Below are positions 36,215 to 45,213 of a stretch of 64,000 nucleotides of DNA, one piece after another (within the stretch, counting starts at the first letter, position 1; every line of letters begins with the position of its first letter). The stretch lies in the NCBI RefSeq assembly GCF_014642875.1, contig NZ_BMJC01000003.1, positions 496,001 through 560,000 of the forward strand, read 5' to 3'. Source of the DNA: Puia dinghuensis. Lineage in GTDB: Bacteria > Bacteroidota > Bacteroidia > Chitinophagales > Chitinophagaceae. The notes under the pieces are model-generated. The model was not told the DNA's origin. It made no database searches and worked only from the letters and a program-made list of their open reading frames with translations. A program made the translations under genes and the position numbers.

Positions 36215-39081
36215 AATAATTCGTCCTTGAGAAAGGTAGCAGTGAAACTTTCTTTGTTCTTTATCAGCTCTTCGGGCGTGCCTTCGAAGAGTATCCTGCC
36301 GCCGCCGTCGCCGCCCTCGGGTCCAAGATCGATAATGTGATCAGCGACCTTAATAACATCAAGATTATGTTCGATGACGAGCACGGTGTTGCCGCGGTCT
36401 ACCAGTTTATTGAGAACATCGAGCAGGTGGCGGATGTCCTCGAAGTGGAGACCCGTAGTCGGCTCGTCAAGAATGTAAAAGGTCTTGCCGGTATCCTTCT
36501 TCCCTAGTTCGGTCCCCAGTTTGACGCGCTGAGCTTCACCACCGCTGAGGGTGACAGCAGACTGGCCAAGGGTGATATAGCCCAGGCCCACGTCTTGTAA
36601 TACCTTTATCTTTCGATAAAGGTAGGGCACCGCCTGGAAGAACTCGACGGCTTCGTCGACGGTCATGTCCAGGACGTCACTGATGGATTTGCCCTTATAG
36701 CGGATCTCGAGCGTCTCGCGGTTGTAACGCCGGCCGTTGCATTTTTCGCAGTGCACATAGACGTCCGGCAGGAAGTTCATCTCGATGACGCGCATGCCGC
36801 CGCCTTCACAGACGTCGCAGCGGCCGCTTTTGACGTTGAAAGAGAACCGGCCCGCATTATAACCCCTGATCTTTGCTTCCGGTACGGAGGCGAACAGCGT
36901 ACGGATATCCGTGAAGAAGCCGCAATAGGTGGCAGGATTGCTCCTGGGCGTGCGGCCAATCGGTGATTGATCTATCTCGATCACCTTGTCGATGTTCTCC
37001 AACCCCTTGATGCTTTTAAATTCCAGCGGGGTGACGCGGCTTCCATAGGCGTGCTTGCTGAGAATGGGGTAAAGCGTCTCGTTGATCAACGTGGATTTCC
37101 CGCTGCCGCTGACGCCGGAGACTACGATCAGCCGGCCCAGAGGGAATTTGGCATCCACATTCTTAAGATTATTGCCTTTGGCGCCCTTCAGTTCGAGGTA
37201 CTTCCCGTTGCCCTTTCGTCTTTCGGCCGGGACCTCGATCTTTCGGTGACCATTTAGGTACTCTGCCGTTAGAGTATTCAGCTTTAGTAAGGCCGGAGGG
37301 CGCCCCTGGGCTACAATATGTCCACCGTGGAACCCGGCTTTCGGACCGATATCCACGAGATAATCGGCCGCCAGCATGATATCCTTATCGTGTTCGACGA
37401 CCAGGACGCTGTTGCCGATGTCGCGCAGGTTCTTCAGCGCCTCGATGAGCCGGTGGTTGTCGCGCTGGTGGAGGCCGATGCTCGGTTCGTCGAGGATATA
37501 GGTGATGCCCTGCAGCTGGGAGCCTATCTGGGTGGCAAGGCGGATGCGCTGGGATTCACCACCGCTGAGGGTACGCGAAGGCCGGTTGAGGGTAAGATAG
37601 GTGAGACCCACATCGGAGAGGAATTGCAGCCTTTCCCTTATCTCCTTGAGGATATCCTTTGCGATGATATTTTGCTTGTTGTTCAGTTTCTTTTCCACTC
37701 CCCCAAACCAGTCGATGAGCCGGTTGAGGTTCATGGCGCTGAGTTCGGCGATGTTCTTCTCTCCCACCCTGAACCAGAGGCTCTCTTTGCGCAGGCGGGT
37801 GCCGCCGCAGGTGTCGCAGGTCTTCAGCTCCATAAAGCGTTCGACCCATTCGCGCAGGGCGTCCGAGTTGCTGCCGGCGGAAAACCAGCGCTTCAATGCG
37901 GTGATGATGCCTTCGTAGTCGGCGGCATACATCTGCCCGAGAGAGGCATTCTCGTCGAACTCGACGTCCAGGGTAGCGTCGCCGGATTCGTTGCCGTATA
38001 GCACGAGGTTCAGCGCCTTTTTGGGCATGTCCTTTATGGGGATGTCGAGGGAGAACTTATTCTTTTTCGCTATTCCCTGCACCTGGCGGAACATATAGGC
38101 TTCGCGCTCTTCCCCGAGGGGGACGATGCCTCCTTCGTTGATGCTCTTTGACGGGTCGGGGATGATGGCGTCCATGCTTATCTGGTAGACAGAGCCCAGG
38201 CCTTTGCAGGTGGGGCAGGCCCCGTAGGGGGAGTTGAACGAGAAGCTGTTGGGTGAAGGTTCTTCGTAGCTGATGCCGGTGTCTTCACACATCAGCTGTT
38301 TACTGTATTGCAAGACCTTGTTATCATCGTTCAGCAGGAGGAAGAGCAGGTCCTTCCCCATCTGGAGGGCTTTCTGGATGCTTTGACCGAGGCGGACCCG
38401 CATGTCTTCGGTGACGGCGAGCCGGTCGACAACGACTTCGATGTCGTGGATCTTATAACGATCGACCTGCATTTTTGCTGCGAGATCTTTTATTTCGCCG
38501 TCGACCCGCACCTTCACAAAACCTTTTTTGCGGATGTCCTCGAACAGTTCGCGATAATGTCCTTTGCGGCCGCGGACGAGGGGGGCAAGAATGGAGATCT
38601 TCTTATTCTTAAACTTCTTAAAAATATTGTCCACGATCTCTTCCTCGCTGAATTTCGTCATCTTCTTACCGGTGTTGTAGGAAAAAGCTTCGCCGATGCG
38701 GGCGTAGAGGAGGCGGAGGAAATCGTAGATCTCGGTGACAGTGCCGACCGTGCTACGGGGATTTTTATTGGTGGTCTTTTGTTCGATGGAGATGACGGGA
38801 CTGAGGCCGGTGATCTTGTCGACGTCGGGCCGCTCCATATCACCGATAAACTGCCGCGCATAGGCGCCGAAGCTTTCCATATACCGGCGCTGACCTTCGG
38901 CATAAATGGTATCGAATGCCAGGGAGGATTTGCCGCTGCCGCTGATGCCAGTGATAACCACCAGCTGATTCCTGGGGATGCGGATGTCGATGTTCTTCAG
39001 GTTATGTACCCGGGCTCCGGATACTTCGATGCTCTCTTCGCCGGGTTGCAGGCCGGCGTCCGTGTTCGTTGATATGGACAT
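36211..39081 (-). CDS. uvrA: Excinuclease ABC subunit A
   Basis: The 956-residue UvrA dimer finds bulky DNA lesions and loads UvrB in nucleotide excision repair. The first ATPase has GISGSGKSS near residue 45, and the second has GVSGSGKST near 655. The two ABC signatures read TLSGGESQRIRLATQ and TLSGGEAQRVKLGTE. Zinc-binding cysteines are present (ACPTCKGLG; CDTCGGTRL; CDVCEGGG; CEKCNGRRY). Length is typical. The nucleotidase gene overlaps the 3' end by four bases. Confidence 0.98.
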   Translation of the reverse strand: MSISTNTDAGLQPGEESIEVSGARVHNLKNIDIRIPRNQLVVITGISGSGKSSLAFDTIYAEGQRRYMESFGAYARQFIGDMERPDVDKITGLSPVISIEQKTTNKNPRSTVGTVTEIYDFLRLLYARIGEAFSYNTGKKMTKFSEEEIVDNIFKKFKNKKISILAPLVRGRKGHYRELFEDIRKKGFVKVRVDGEIKDLAAKMQVDRYKIHDIEVVVDRLAVTEDMRVRLGQSIQKALQMGKDLLFLLLNDDNKVLQYSKQLMCEDTGISYEEPSPNSFSFNSPYGACPTCKGLGSVYQISMDAIIPDPSKSINEGGIVPLGEEREAYMFRQVQGIAKKNKFSLDIPIKDMPKKALNLVLYGNESGDATLDVEFDENASLGQMYAADYEGIITALKRWFSAGSNSDALREWVERFMELKTCDTCGGTRLRKESLWFRVGEKNIAELSAMNLNRLIDWFGGVEKKLNNKQNIIAKDILKEIRERLQFLSDVGLTYLTLNRPSRTLSGGESQRIRLATQIGSQLQGITYILDEPSIGLHQRDNHRLIEALKNLRDIGNSVLVVEHDKDIMLAADYLVDIGPKAGFHGGHIVAQGRPPALLKLNTLTAEYLNGHRKIEVPAERRKGNGKYLELKGAKGNNLKNVDAKFPLGRLIVVSGVSGSGKSTLINETLYPILSKHAYGSRVTPLEFKSIKGLENIDKVIEIDQSPIGRTPRSNPATYCGFFTDIRTLFASVPEAKIRGYNAGRFSFNVKSGRCDVCEGGGMRVIEMNFLPDVYVHCEKCNGRRYNRETLEIRYKGKSISDVLDMTVDEAVEFFQAVPYLYRKIKVLQDVGLGYITLGQSAVTLSGGEAQRVKLGTELGKKDTGKTFYILDEPTTGLHFEDIRHLLDVLNKLVDRGNTVLVIEHNLDVIKVADHIIDLGPEGGDGGGRILFEGTPEELIKNKESFTATFLKDELL

Positions 39082-39137
39082 AGGCGCTAAGGTAAGAACA
39101 ACGGGGGGAAAGAAAGGTTGACTTTGCTAAAAAATTT

Positions 39138-39160
39138 GGGCCGGGGACTAACCCCGGCCC
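39138..39160 (-). terminator. Rho-independent terminator after the DUF4382 gene
   Basis: GGGCCGGGG and CCCCGGCCC form a perfect 9-bp stem with a 5-base loop (39138-39160). On the minus strand it is followed by AAATTTTTT, a good U-tract. It separates the DUF4382 gene from uvrA. Confidence 0.85.
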
Positions 39161-39188
39161 GTAACAATCCTAAATGGTTATGAGATAG

Positions 39189-40082
39189 CTACTTATGTAA
39201 AGTGATGGTGGGCAGTTTAACCGATGCCATGGAGTCCACCTTGATACCGGTGATAGTGGTGTCCTTGTAGCCATCGCGGCCCTTGAAATTGAAAGACCAT
39301 GTACCCGTGGGCACGTTTCGGAATTTATAACTTCCCTCGTCGAAGGGTATTGCATATATCGTATCTGTTCCCATATAGCCGGTGACCAGCGCGCCCTCTC
39401 CTTCAGGCAGTACCGTACCGTATACCTTGGCTCCTGTCTCATCATTAAATACCTGGAGGAAGGGTTCGAGGAAGAATTCGCCGTCGCCGAAGAAGATCGA
39501 ACGGTCGACGTTGAAGTCGATCCACATCTTGAAATCATTGTCCGAGAGATCATCGACATCCTCCCTGCGCACGTTGATCGTAAACGTGTGAGTAGAGTCG
39601 GAGCCGGGGAAATGCAGCGTGAAATGATTTGTACTGTCGATGTAGACCGTGTTGTCCGACCCGATAGTGATCTTGATCTTCACGATCTTACCAGTCGGGA
39701 ACACACCGGTGGCAAGCAGGGTATCCACACCATTGCGCAATGCCAGCAGATCGTAAACCCCGGCCTTGATGTTGAGCGTGTCCCAGATGACGGATTTGTG
39801 GTCGGCATCGCGGTGTTCGCCATCAAAGTTGTCGTCCCATTCATCATCATGGTCAGCGTCTTTCTGTTTGGAAGCCGTGTCAATCTCAATGGAAATCTGC
39901 CGGATATCGATTAAAACCTTAAAAAAATCCCCGGGACCATCGGTCATGTACATGTTGACCTGGGACTTGCCAGCGGGAATGTTTGGGTTAGAGTTAGAGG
40001 AGTTTTGTTTGTTACAAGCAAAGAAGAGGAGTACGGCCGCGGCGCCCGTAGTGGCGGCCAGCCATTTAATTACCGTTTTCAT
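39189..40082 (-). CDS. DUF4382-type lipoprotein
   Basis: The 297-residue lipoprotein has a signal peptide and lipobox ending FFAC (Cys23). SQVNMYMTDGPGDFFKVLIDIRQISIEI is the diagnostic DUF4382 opening. An Asp/His-rich stretch follows (residues about 75-96: ADHDDEWDD, then DGEHRDADHK), which could bind metal. After that comes a two-part beta-rich region with carboxypeptidase-regulatory-like strands near the end (YKFRNVPTGTWSFNFKGRDGY). The function of DUF4382 is unknown. It is divergent from the riboswitch-controlled methionine genes and ends at a strong terminator. Confidence 0.85.
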   Translation of the reverse strand: MKTVIKWLAATTGAAAVLLFFACNKQNSSNSNPNIPAGKSQVNMYMTDGPGDFFKVLIDIRQISIEIDTASKQKDADHDDEWDDNFDGEHRDADHKSVIWDTLNIKAGVYDLLALRNGVDTLLATGVFPTGKIVKIKITIGSDNTVYIDSTNHFTLHFPGSDSTHTFTINVRREDVDDLSDNDFKMWIDFNVDRSIFFGDGEFFLEPFLQVFNDETGAKVYGTVLPEGEGALVTGYMGTDTIYAIPFDEGSYKFRNVPTGTWSFNFKGRDGYKDTTITGIKVDSMASVKLPTITLHK

Positions 40083-40182
40083 GTTTGTGTAGTTTTATAA
40101 GTAGATGTCTCCCATCAGGTATGTTAAGGTTGCCAAAAACCGTTCCAAAAAACAAGACAAATCTCACATGGTGATGGTCCTA

Positions 40183-40213
40183 TTTGGAAGTTTGAAAAAA
40201 GATGGTATATTTG
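40183..40213 (+). promoter_or_regulatory. Promoter for the riboswitch transcript
   Basis: A TTTG at 40183-40186 and an exact TATATTTG -7 box at 40206-40213 are separated by 19 bases, the spacing expected for Bacteroidota housekeeping promoters. Transcription would begin about 40220, just before the aptamer. This is the best-formed promoter in the window. Confidence 0.7.
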
Positions 40214-40233
40214 CACCAGTTCTTACAACATCT

Positions 40234-40424
40234 CTTATCAAGAAAGGCTGAGGGAAATGGCCCGTTGAAGCCTTGACAACCTGCTAAAGCTTGAAAATCA
40301 AGCGGAAAGTAAGGTGCCAACTCCATCCCGATGGAATATCGGGACAGATAAGTCAGATTCCGGCTTGACAATATAGATCAAACATATTCAAAGCTCTTCT
40401 GACGTATCAGAAGAGTTTTTTTTT
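40234..40424 (+). promoter_or_regulatory. SAM-I riboswitch (S-box) with terminator platform
   Basis: The aptamer runs from CTTATC (40234-40239) to GATAAG (40347-40352), which pair as P1. Between them are the SAM-I consensus blocks: CAAGAAAGGCTGAGGGAAA with the kink-turn, TGGCCCGTTGAAGCC, TTGACAACC, a P3 hairpin (CTTGA/TCAAG), GGTGCCAACTCC and a P4 hairpin (CCCGAT/ATCGGG). Downstream, ATAAGTCAGA (40348-40357) can pair with TCTGACGTAT (40398-40407), nine of ten bases. That pairing would undo both P1 and the terminator. High SAM should favour termination and shut off the transsulfuration and homoserine dehydrogenase genes. This 417-base intergenic region holds no other gene. Confidence 0.93.
40394..40424 (+). 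terminator. Riboswitch-controlled rho-independent terminator
   Basis: CTCTTCTGA (40394-40402) and TCAGAAGAG (40407-40415) make a perfect 9-bp stem with a 4-base loop, followed by nine T. It is the OFF-state element of the SAM riboswitch. Confidence 0.9.
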
Positions 40425-40499
40425 GAAACTCTCTGATCACATGGCCTTGGTAAGTGGTGTCGCTGAACAATTTTTAATAAAACTTAAAATTTGTTTCTC

Positions 40500-41696
40500 A
40501 TGCAAGCGACAACACAACTCATTCACAGCATTCCTGTTGACCCGTTAACCGGCGCGATTGCCGTGCCTATCTACCAGACTTCCACCTTTGTGCAGGAGGC
40601 GCCCGGTGTGAACAAAGGGTATGACTACGCCCGTACAGGCAACCCTACCCGCGCCATCCTGGAAAGCCTCATCGCACAACTGGAGGGGGGCAGCACGGGC
40701 GCCGCTTTTGCCAGTGGCCTGGCCGCCATCGATGCGGTAGTAAAGCTGTTACAAACCGGAGACGAGATCATTGCGGTGAATGATATTTATGGCGGCGCAT
40801 ACCGGCTCTTCGAGCAGGTGTATGCCAAATTCGGGATCACGACCCATTATGTCGACACCACCAATCCCGATGCCGTGTCCCATGCGCTGACGTCAAAGAC
40901 AAGGCTCATCTGGATCGAAACGCCGACCAATCCCACGCTGAAGATCACAGATATCCGGGCGATCGCCAGGATCGCAAAAGCGCATGGCTGCCTGCTTTGC
41001 GTGGACAATACCTTTGCTTCGCCGGCCTTGCAGCAGCCATTGTTGCTTGGCGCCGACCTGGTTGTCCATTCCGGAACCAAGTACCTCGGCGGACATAGTG
41101 ACCTCATCGCCGGGCTGGTAGTAACGGCTGAGCCGGAATTAGGGCAAAAAATAAAATTCCTGCAGAATGCCAGTGGGGCCATCCTCGCACCTTTTGATAG
41201 TTTCCTGCTTATCAGGGGCATTGAAACCCTGCATCTTCGCGTCCGGCAGCATTGCGCCAGCGCAAGGGCCATCGCTGCCTTCCTGGAAAATCATCCTGCC
41301 GTGAACAAAGTGTACTATCCGGGGTTAGTAAAGCACCCCGGTCACAATGTCGCAGCCGGCCAGTCCAAAGGCTTTGGGGGTATCGTTTCCTTCTCTTTGA
41401 AGGAAGATACCCTGGCAGCAGCCACGGCCTTTGTTACATCGACCGAACTATTCAAGCTCGCCGAGAGCCTTGGGGGCATCAAGAGCCTGGTTTCGCATCC
41501 GGCAGCTATGACGCATAAGACTATCCCGGCGGAAAAGCGTAAGGCGGCAGGGGTGACGGACAGCCTCATCCGGCTGTCGGCGGGACTGGAAGATACCGAA
41601 GACCTGATCGACGATCTGCGTCAGGCGCTCGACCGGCTGACAATAAAAGCGGAAATAAAAAGCAATTCAAATAAAAAACAAGCAATATTAAATTAA
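40500..41696 (+). CDS. Cystathionine gamma-synthase/lyase-type PLP enzyme
   Basis: The 398-residue PLP-dependent transsulfuration enzyme has the family core: YDYARTGNPTR (41-51), FASGLAAIDAVVKLL, YGGAYRLFEQV, VDNTFASPALQQP, and the PLP lysine Lys194 in HSGTKYLGGHSD. A SAM riboswitch upstream argues for a biosynthetic role (cystathionine gamma-synthase or direct homoserine sulfhydrylation) rather than degradation; sequence alone cannot separate these from a lyase. Homoserine dehydrogenase follows with no gap (TAAATG), placing both in methionine synthesis from aspartate semialdehyde. The start at 40500 (MQATTQLIHS) fits the family. Confidence 0.93.
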   Translation: MQATTQLIHSIPVDPLTGAIAVPIYQTSTFVQEAPGVNKGYDYARTGNPTRAILESLIAQLEGGSTGAAFASGLAAIDAVVKLLQTGDEIIAVNDIYGGAYRLFEQVYAKFGITTHYVDTTNPDAVSHALTSKTRLIWIETPTNPTLKITDIRAIARIAKAHGCLLCVDNTFASPALQQPLLLGADLVVHSGTKYLGGHSDLIAGLVVTAEPELGQKIKFLQNASGAILAPFDSFLLIRGIETLHLRVRQHCASARAIAAFLENHPAVNKVYYPGLVKHPGHNVAAGQSKGFGGIVSFSLKEDTLAAATAFVTSTELFKLAESLGGIKSLVSHPAAMTHKTIPAEKRKAAGVTDSLIRLSAGLEDTEDLIDDLRQALDRLTIKAEIKSNSNKKQAILN

Positions 41697-42953
41697 ATGG
41701 ATACGCACAAGCAGCTAACGATCGGTCTTTTCGGTTTTGGTGTCGTCGGAGAAGGTCTCTATAAGGTATTGAAGCAAACACCCTCCCTGAAAGCATCCAT
41801 CAAAAAAGTATGTATCAAGCATCCCGGCAAGAAGCGGGAAGCGCCGGCGGAGCTTTTTACGACTGACCGGGATGCTATTCTCAACGACCCCGAGATCAAT
41901 GTGGTGGTGGAAGTGATCAATGAATCGGATGCGGCTTTCGAGATCGTTTCGCGGGCCCTGAAGAGTGGTAAGTCGGTGGTCAGTGCGAGCAAGAAAATGA
42001 TCGCCGAACATCTGCCCGAGCTGCTTGAGCTGCAGAAGCAGACGCACGCCTCTTTCCTGTATGAGTCGGCGGCCTGCGCCTCTATCCCGGTGATCCGTAA
42101 CCTGGAGGAATACTATGACAACGACTTGTTGCATTCTATAAAGGCGATCGTCAACGGCAGCACGAACTTTATCCTGACGAAGATGTTCGAAGAAAAGCTG
42201 GGTTTCCAGGATGCATTGCTGCTGGCGCAGCAGCTGGGTTTTGCCGAGAGCGACCCCTCGCTGGATGTGGAAGGGTATGATGCCGCCAACAAATGGACTT
42301 TCCTGCTGACACATGCCTATGGCATTACGGTGGAGACAAGCGACCTGGTATTCAGCGGCATCCAGCATGTGCAGGCCGGGGATGCGGAAGTAGCGCGCGA
42401 AAAGCACTATGATATCAAGCTGGTTGCGCAGGCCAAAAAGCTGGCCAACGGCAAAGTAGCAGCTTTTGTGTTGCCACAGTTTATCCGGCAGGACGACCAT
42501 CTGGCGTTTGTGAAGAATGAGTTCAACGGCGTCGTCATCGAGAGCGGGTTTGCGGACAAACAATTCTTTTATGGCAAGGGGGCGGGCTCCTTCCCTACCG
42601 CCTCGGCGGTGCTTAGCGATCTGTCGGCGCTGCGGTATGAATACAAATACGAATACAAGAAACTCTATCATCATAAGCCGCACGAACTGACGGACGATTT
42701 CTTTGTGCGGGTGTACCTCAGCTTTGACGATCTGAAGTATATCCCCAAAGACCGGTTCCAGTCGATAGAAGAATGGCATTCGGATAACGAACGCAAATAC
42801 CTCATCGGCGTGATCCATTTCCGGGAACTCCGGGATCATCATTGGTGGCGGCAGAACGGCACGTCGCTGGTGCTTACGCCCGACCCGATCATCGAAGATA
42901 TGGAGGTGCGGCAGCTGAAGAAGAAGAGCCTCGAGCTGGCGGGACTCATCTGA
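41697..42953 (+). CDS. hom: Homoserine dehydrogenase
   Basis: The 418-residue enzyme reduces aspartate semialdehyde to homoserine, the branch point of methionine and threonine synthesis. The NAD(P) motif GLFGFGVVGEGL is at residues 10-21, the active-site region shows GSTNFILTKM, and GYDAANKWTFLL carries the conserved Lys. It is a stand-alone enzyme, not fused to aspartokinase, with a C-terminal extension of about 80 residues in place of a recognisable ACT domain (HSDNERKYLIGVIHFRELRDHHWW). It is joined directly to the transsulfuration gene and so is controlled by the same SAM riboswitch. Confidence 0.94.
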   Translation: MDTHKQLTIGLFGFGVVGEGLYKVLKQTPSLKASIKKVCIKHPGKKREAPAELFTTDRDAILNDPEINVVVEVINESDAAFEIVSRALKSGKSVVSASKKMIAEHLPELLELQKQTHASFLYESAACASIPVIRNLEEYYDNDLLHSIKAIVNGSTNFILTKMFEEKLGFQDALLLAQQLGFAESDPSLDVEGYDAANKWTFLLTHAYGITVETSDLVFSGIQHVQAGDAEVAREKHYDIKLVAQAKKLANGKVAAFVLPQFIRQDDHLAFVKNEFNGVVIESGFADKQFFYGKGAGSFPTASAVLSDLSALRYEYKYEYKKLYHHKPHELTDDFFVRVYLSFDDLKYIPKDRFQSIEEWHSDNERKYLIGVIHFRELRDHHWWRQNGTSLVLTPDPIIEDMEVRQLKKKSLELAGLI

Positions 42954-42980
42954 GCCCCCGGCAAGCCAGCGACACACGCT

Positions 42981-45146
42981 TTACCGGATGAGTAAAACGG
43001 TCCCTTTCTCCGTTTTAGGGGTATCGTTTGCGAATTGATACCGGCAGAACCAGACAAAAACGCCGGGATTCAGCCGCTTTCCGTCGAGTGTGCCGTCCCA
43101 GCCATTTGCCGGGTCTGCGGACTGGAAGATCAGTTGGCCCCAGCGGTTGTAGATCACCATTTCAAATTCTTTTAATTTCCCGTTGACGCGAGGTCTGAAC
43201 AGATCGTTCGCGCCATCGCGGTTTGGAGTAAAGGCATTGGGGAACAACAATTCATCCCTGCAATCTCCTACCCTTATGGTATCGGATGAGCTGTTGCCGC
43301 AAAGATCGGTGACGGTGACGTAGAAGAGGCCGGTATCCTTCACGAGGTAGTGATCGGCGACAGAGCCATCCTGCCATCGGTAAGTTTGAAAGCTGCCCTT
43401 GGGTTGCAGCAGCATCGTGGTACCCGGGCAGATGACAGTATCCGGTGGCAGCTGCACCGGTGGTGTCTGTCCATGAATGGTCACGGGCAGCGAGTCCTTT
43501 AACCCGCAGCCGGCGATGGTCGCATAGATATACCCCTGCCACTGCCTGTTGAGACCGAGTTGGATGGTAGTGTCGTTTGGCTGGCTGATGATGGTCCATG
43601 CGGATGTATCGATCTGCCAGCTGTTTTGTTTCAGACAGGTGGCGGATTTATGCGCGGTGAAGACGGCCGTCCGGTCGCCGGGGCAGAAGCTGGTATCGCC
43701 ATGGATCAGGAGGCTGTCACAGGTGCTGACCTGTCGGCAAAAAACATCGGTGGTGATGGAAAAGTCTTGTTGTGTGATGGGGAAAGTGGTTGAGCTTATA
43801 GCGTTGCCGCCGTTGAGCGTGAATTGCAGGCCGGATGGAGTCGTGATCATGGGGCCTGCCTGCAACAGGCCGGCTGGTGTTCCCATACAAGCGCTGGAGA
43901 CGGTGAAGCCGGGGTCTATGCGGAGGAATTGGTAAGAACCATTGCCGGATTGGAGGCCAGCCTGCATGCCGGTGAGGTTATAGCCGTCAAAAACAGGGAT
44001 GGGATTGGCCGAAGGGTCGCTAGCGGCAACGAAGCGTTGAGTGGTGATATTGAGATTGCTGTCGAGTAGGGAGTAATATGCGCCCGGTGAAGCCCCTTTT
44101 TCATTGAGGCCAAAGGCGATGCCGCCGGAAGAGGGGTTGACGGCCAGGCTTGCGCCTTCGGGATTTGACACTGTATAGAAAAAACTTCCGGTGCCCGCGG
44201 GGACCAGCTGCAGGTTGCTGTCGACGCGGGCGAAGAGGATATTCCAGCTCTGGCATCCGGTGGGCCTTATCAGTGAGGCGGAGAGCAGCAAATGGTCTCC
44301 GGCTGTAGCTGTCATGGTCGCCCCAGGGGAAAGGTCCAGCTCGCAGGGAAATGTTGTCAGGGTTGTCTTCCAGGAATTACTGCCAATCACTTCTCCCGTC
44401 TGGTAGTCAAGCTTCAGCAGCCAAAAGCCGATGGAGATGTCCGGGAAGAAAGGATCATAGTAATCGCCGCCTACATACAGGCGGCCGTTGTCGCTATAGA
44501 GACCGCCGGGGTTTATGGAGAAGTGCCAGTTGCTGGATTGATAATTCTTGCTCCAGATGATATTTCCGTCGGGTGACAGGCGGGTGATGAGCACTTTACC
44601 GGGCGCCCAGCCTGCCACCGTGATCTCGCCGTTGAGCCCTTCGTTACATACCACCAGCGCCAGACCGGCATAGTTCTTCTGCCACAATACGTTGCCCGTA
44701 GCATCCAGCAGGAGCAGGATGGAAAAGGCGGGCCCTGTATTATTGCCTATGTTGGCGGCATTTCCTGCGAGAAGGATGTTGCCGTTGTGTAGGGCAATCA
44801 TCTGGTTGAACTGCATCATCAGTACAGGGGTGCTTTCAGGGATGGCCTTGCTCCAGACCACGGAGCCGGTTGCGTCGAGCTTGAAAACCAGGAGGGAATC
44901 TATTACCACGCCGTTGGAAAGGAGGTCTTTATTGATAAAGAATACGGAGCCGTTGTCCGGAGTAGTGACTGATTGGGGGGAGCTCAGATCTAAGGCATTG
45001 CCGAATGAACCCGAATGATAATTGGCCAATAGGGAAGCGTCGGTGCAGGATGGCTGCTGGCTGCGACCGGGTAATCCTGAAAAAACAAACCCCAGGCATA
45101 ATAGAATGCCTAGAGTTTGTTTCCATTCGGGATATTTAAAGTTCAT
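42981..45146 (-). CDS. Secreted protein with gliding-motility-associated (T9SS type B) C-terminal domain
   Basis: The 721-residue protein has a signal peptide ending near residue 29. A long beta-propeller-like body follows, with repeated D-ATG-V-W strands (LDATGSVVWSKAIPES; LDATGNVLWQKNYAG; LSPDGNIIWSKNYQSS). Two Ig-like or PKD-like units come next (about 495-625). The C-terminal 85 residues are the CHU_C/type B sorting domain: LLFPNAFTPNRDGANDLFRP, then YNRWGQLIFQS, GWDGTLDGK and GTVLLIR. It is therefore likely secreted by the type IX system and attached to the cell surface. The ligand is unknown. It lies downstream of a lipoprotein and barrel on the same strand. Confidence 0.9.
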   Translation of the reverse strand: MNFKYPEWKQTLGILLCLGFVFSGLPGRSQQPSCTDASLLANYHSGSFGNALDLSSPQSVTTPDNGSVFFINKDLLSNGVVIDSLLVFKLDATGSVVWSKAIPESTPVLMMQFNQMIALHNGNILLAGNAANIGNNTGPAFSILLLLDATGNVLWQKNYAGLALVVCNEGLNGEITVAGWAPGKVLITRLSPDGNIIWSKNYQSSNWHFSINPGGLYSDNGRLYVGGDYYDPFFPDISIGFWLLKLDYQTGEVIGSNSWKTTLTTFPCELDLSPGATMTATAGDHLLLSASLIRPTGCQSWNILFARVDSNLQLVPAGTGSFFYTVSNPEGASLAVNPSSGGIAFGLNEKGASPGAYYSLLDSNLNITTQRFVAASDPSANPIPVFDGYNLTGMQAGLQSGNGSYQFLRIDPGFTVSSACMGTPAGLLQAGPMITTPSGLQFTLNGGNAISSTTFPITQQDFSITTDVFCRQVSTCDSLLIHGDTSFCPGDRTAVFTAHKSATCLKQNSWQIDTSAWTIISQPNDTTIQLGLNRQWQGYIYATIAGCGLKDSLPVTIHGQTPPVQLPPDTVICPGTTMLLQPKGSFQTYRWQDGSVADHYLVKDTGLFYVTVTDLCGNSSSDTIRVGDCRDELLFPNAFTPNRDGANDLFRPRVNGKLKEFEMVIYNRWGQLIFQSADPANGWDGTLDGKRLNPGVFVWFCRYQFANDTPKTEKGTVLLIR

Positions 45147-45213
45147 TATTTCAGGTAAGGTTTTGAGTGATCCGGGCAGGATGCCGCCTCAAATTACCAA
45201 AAATAATCGACTA

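Noticed and set aside
41715-42977. 420-codon minus-strand open frame over homoserine dehydrogenase
   Set aside because: The plus strand is a clear homoserine dehydrogenase; the shadow arises from codon bias.
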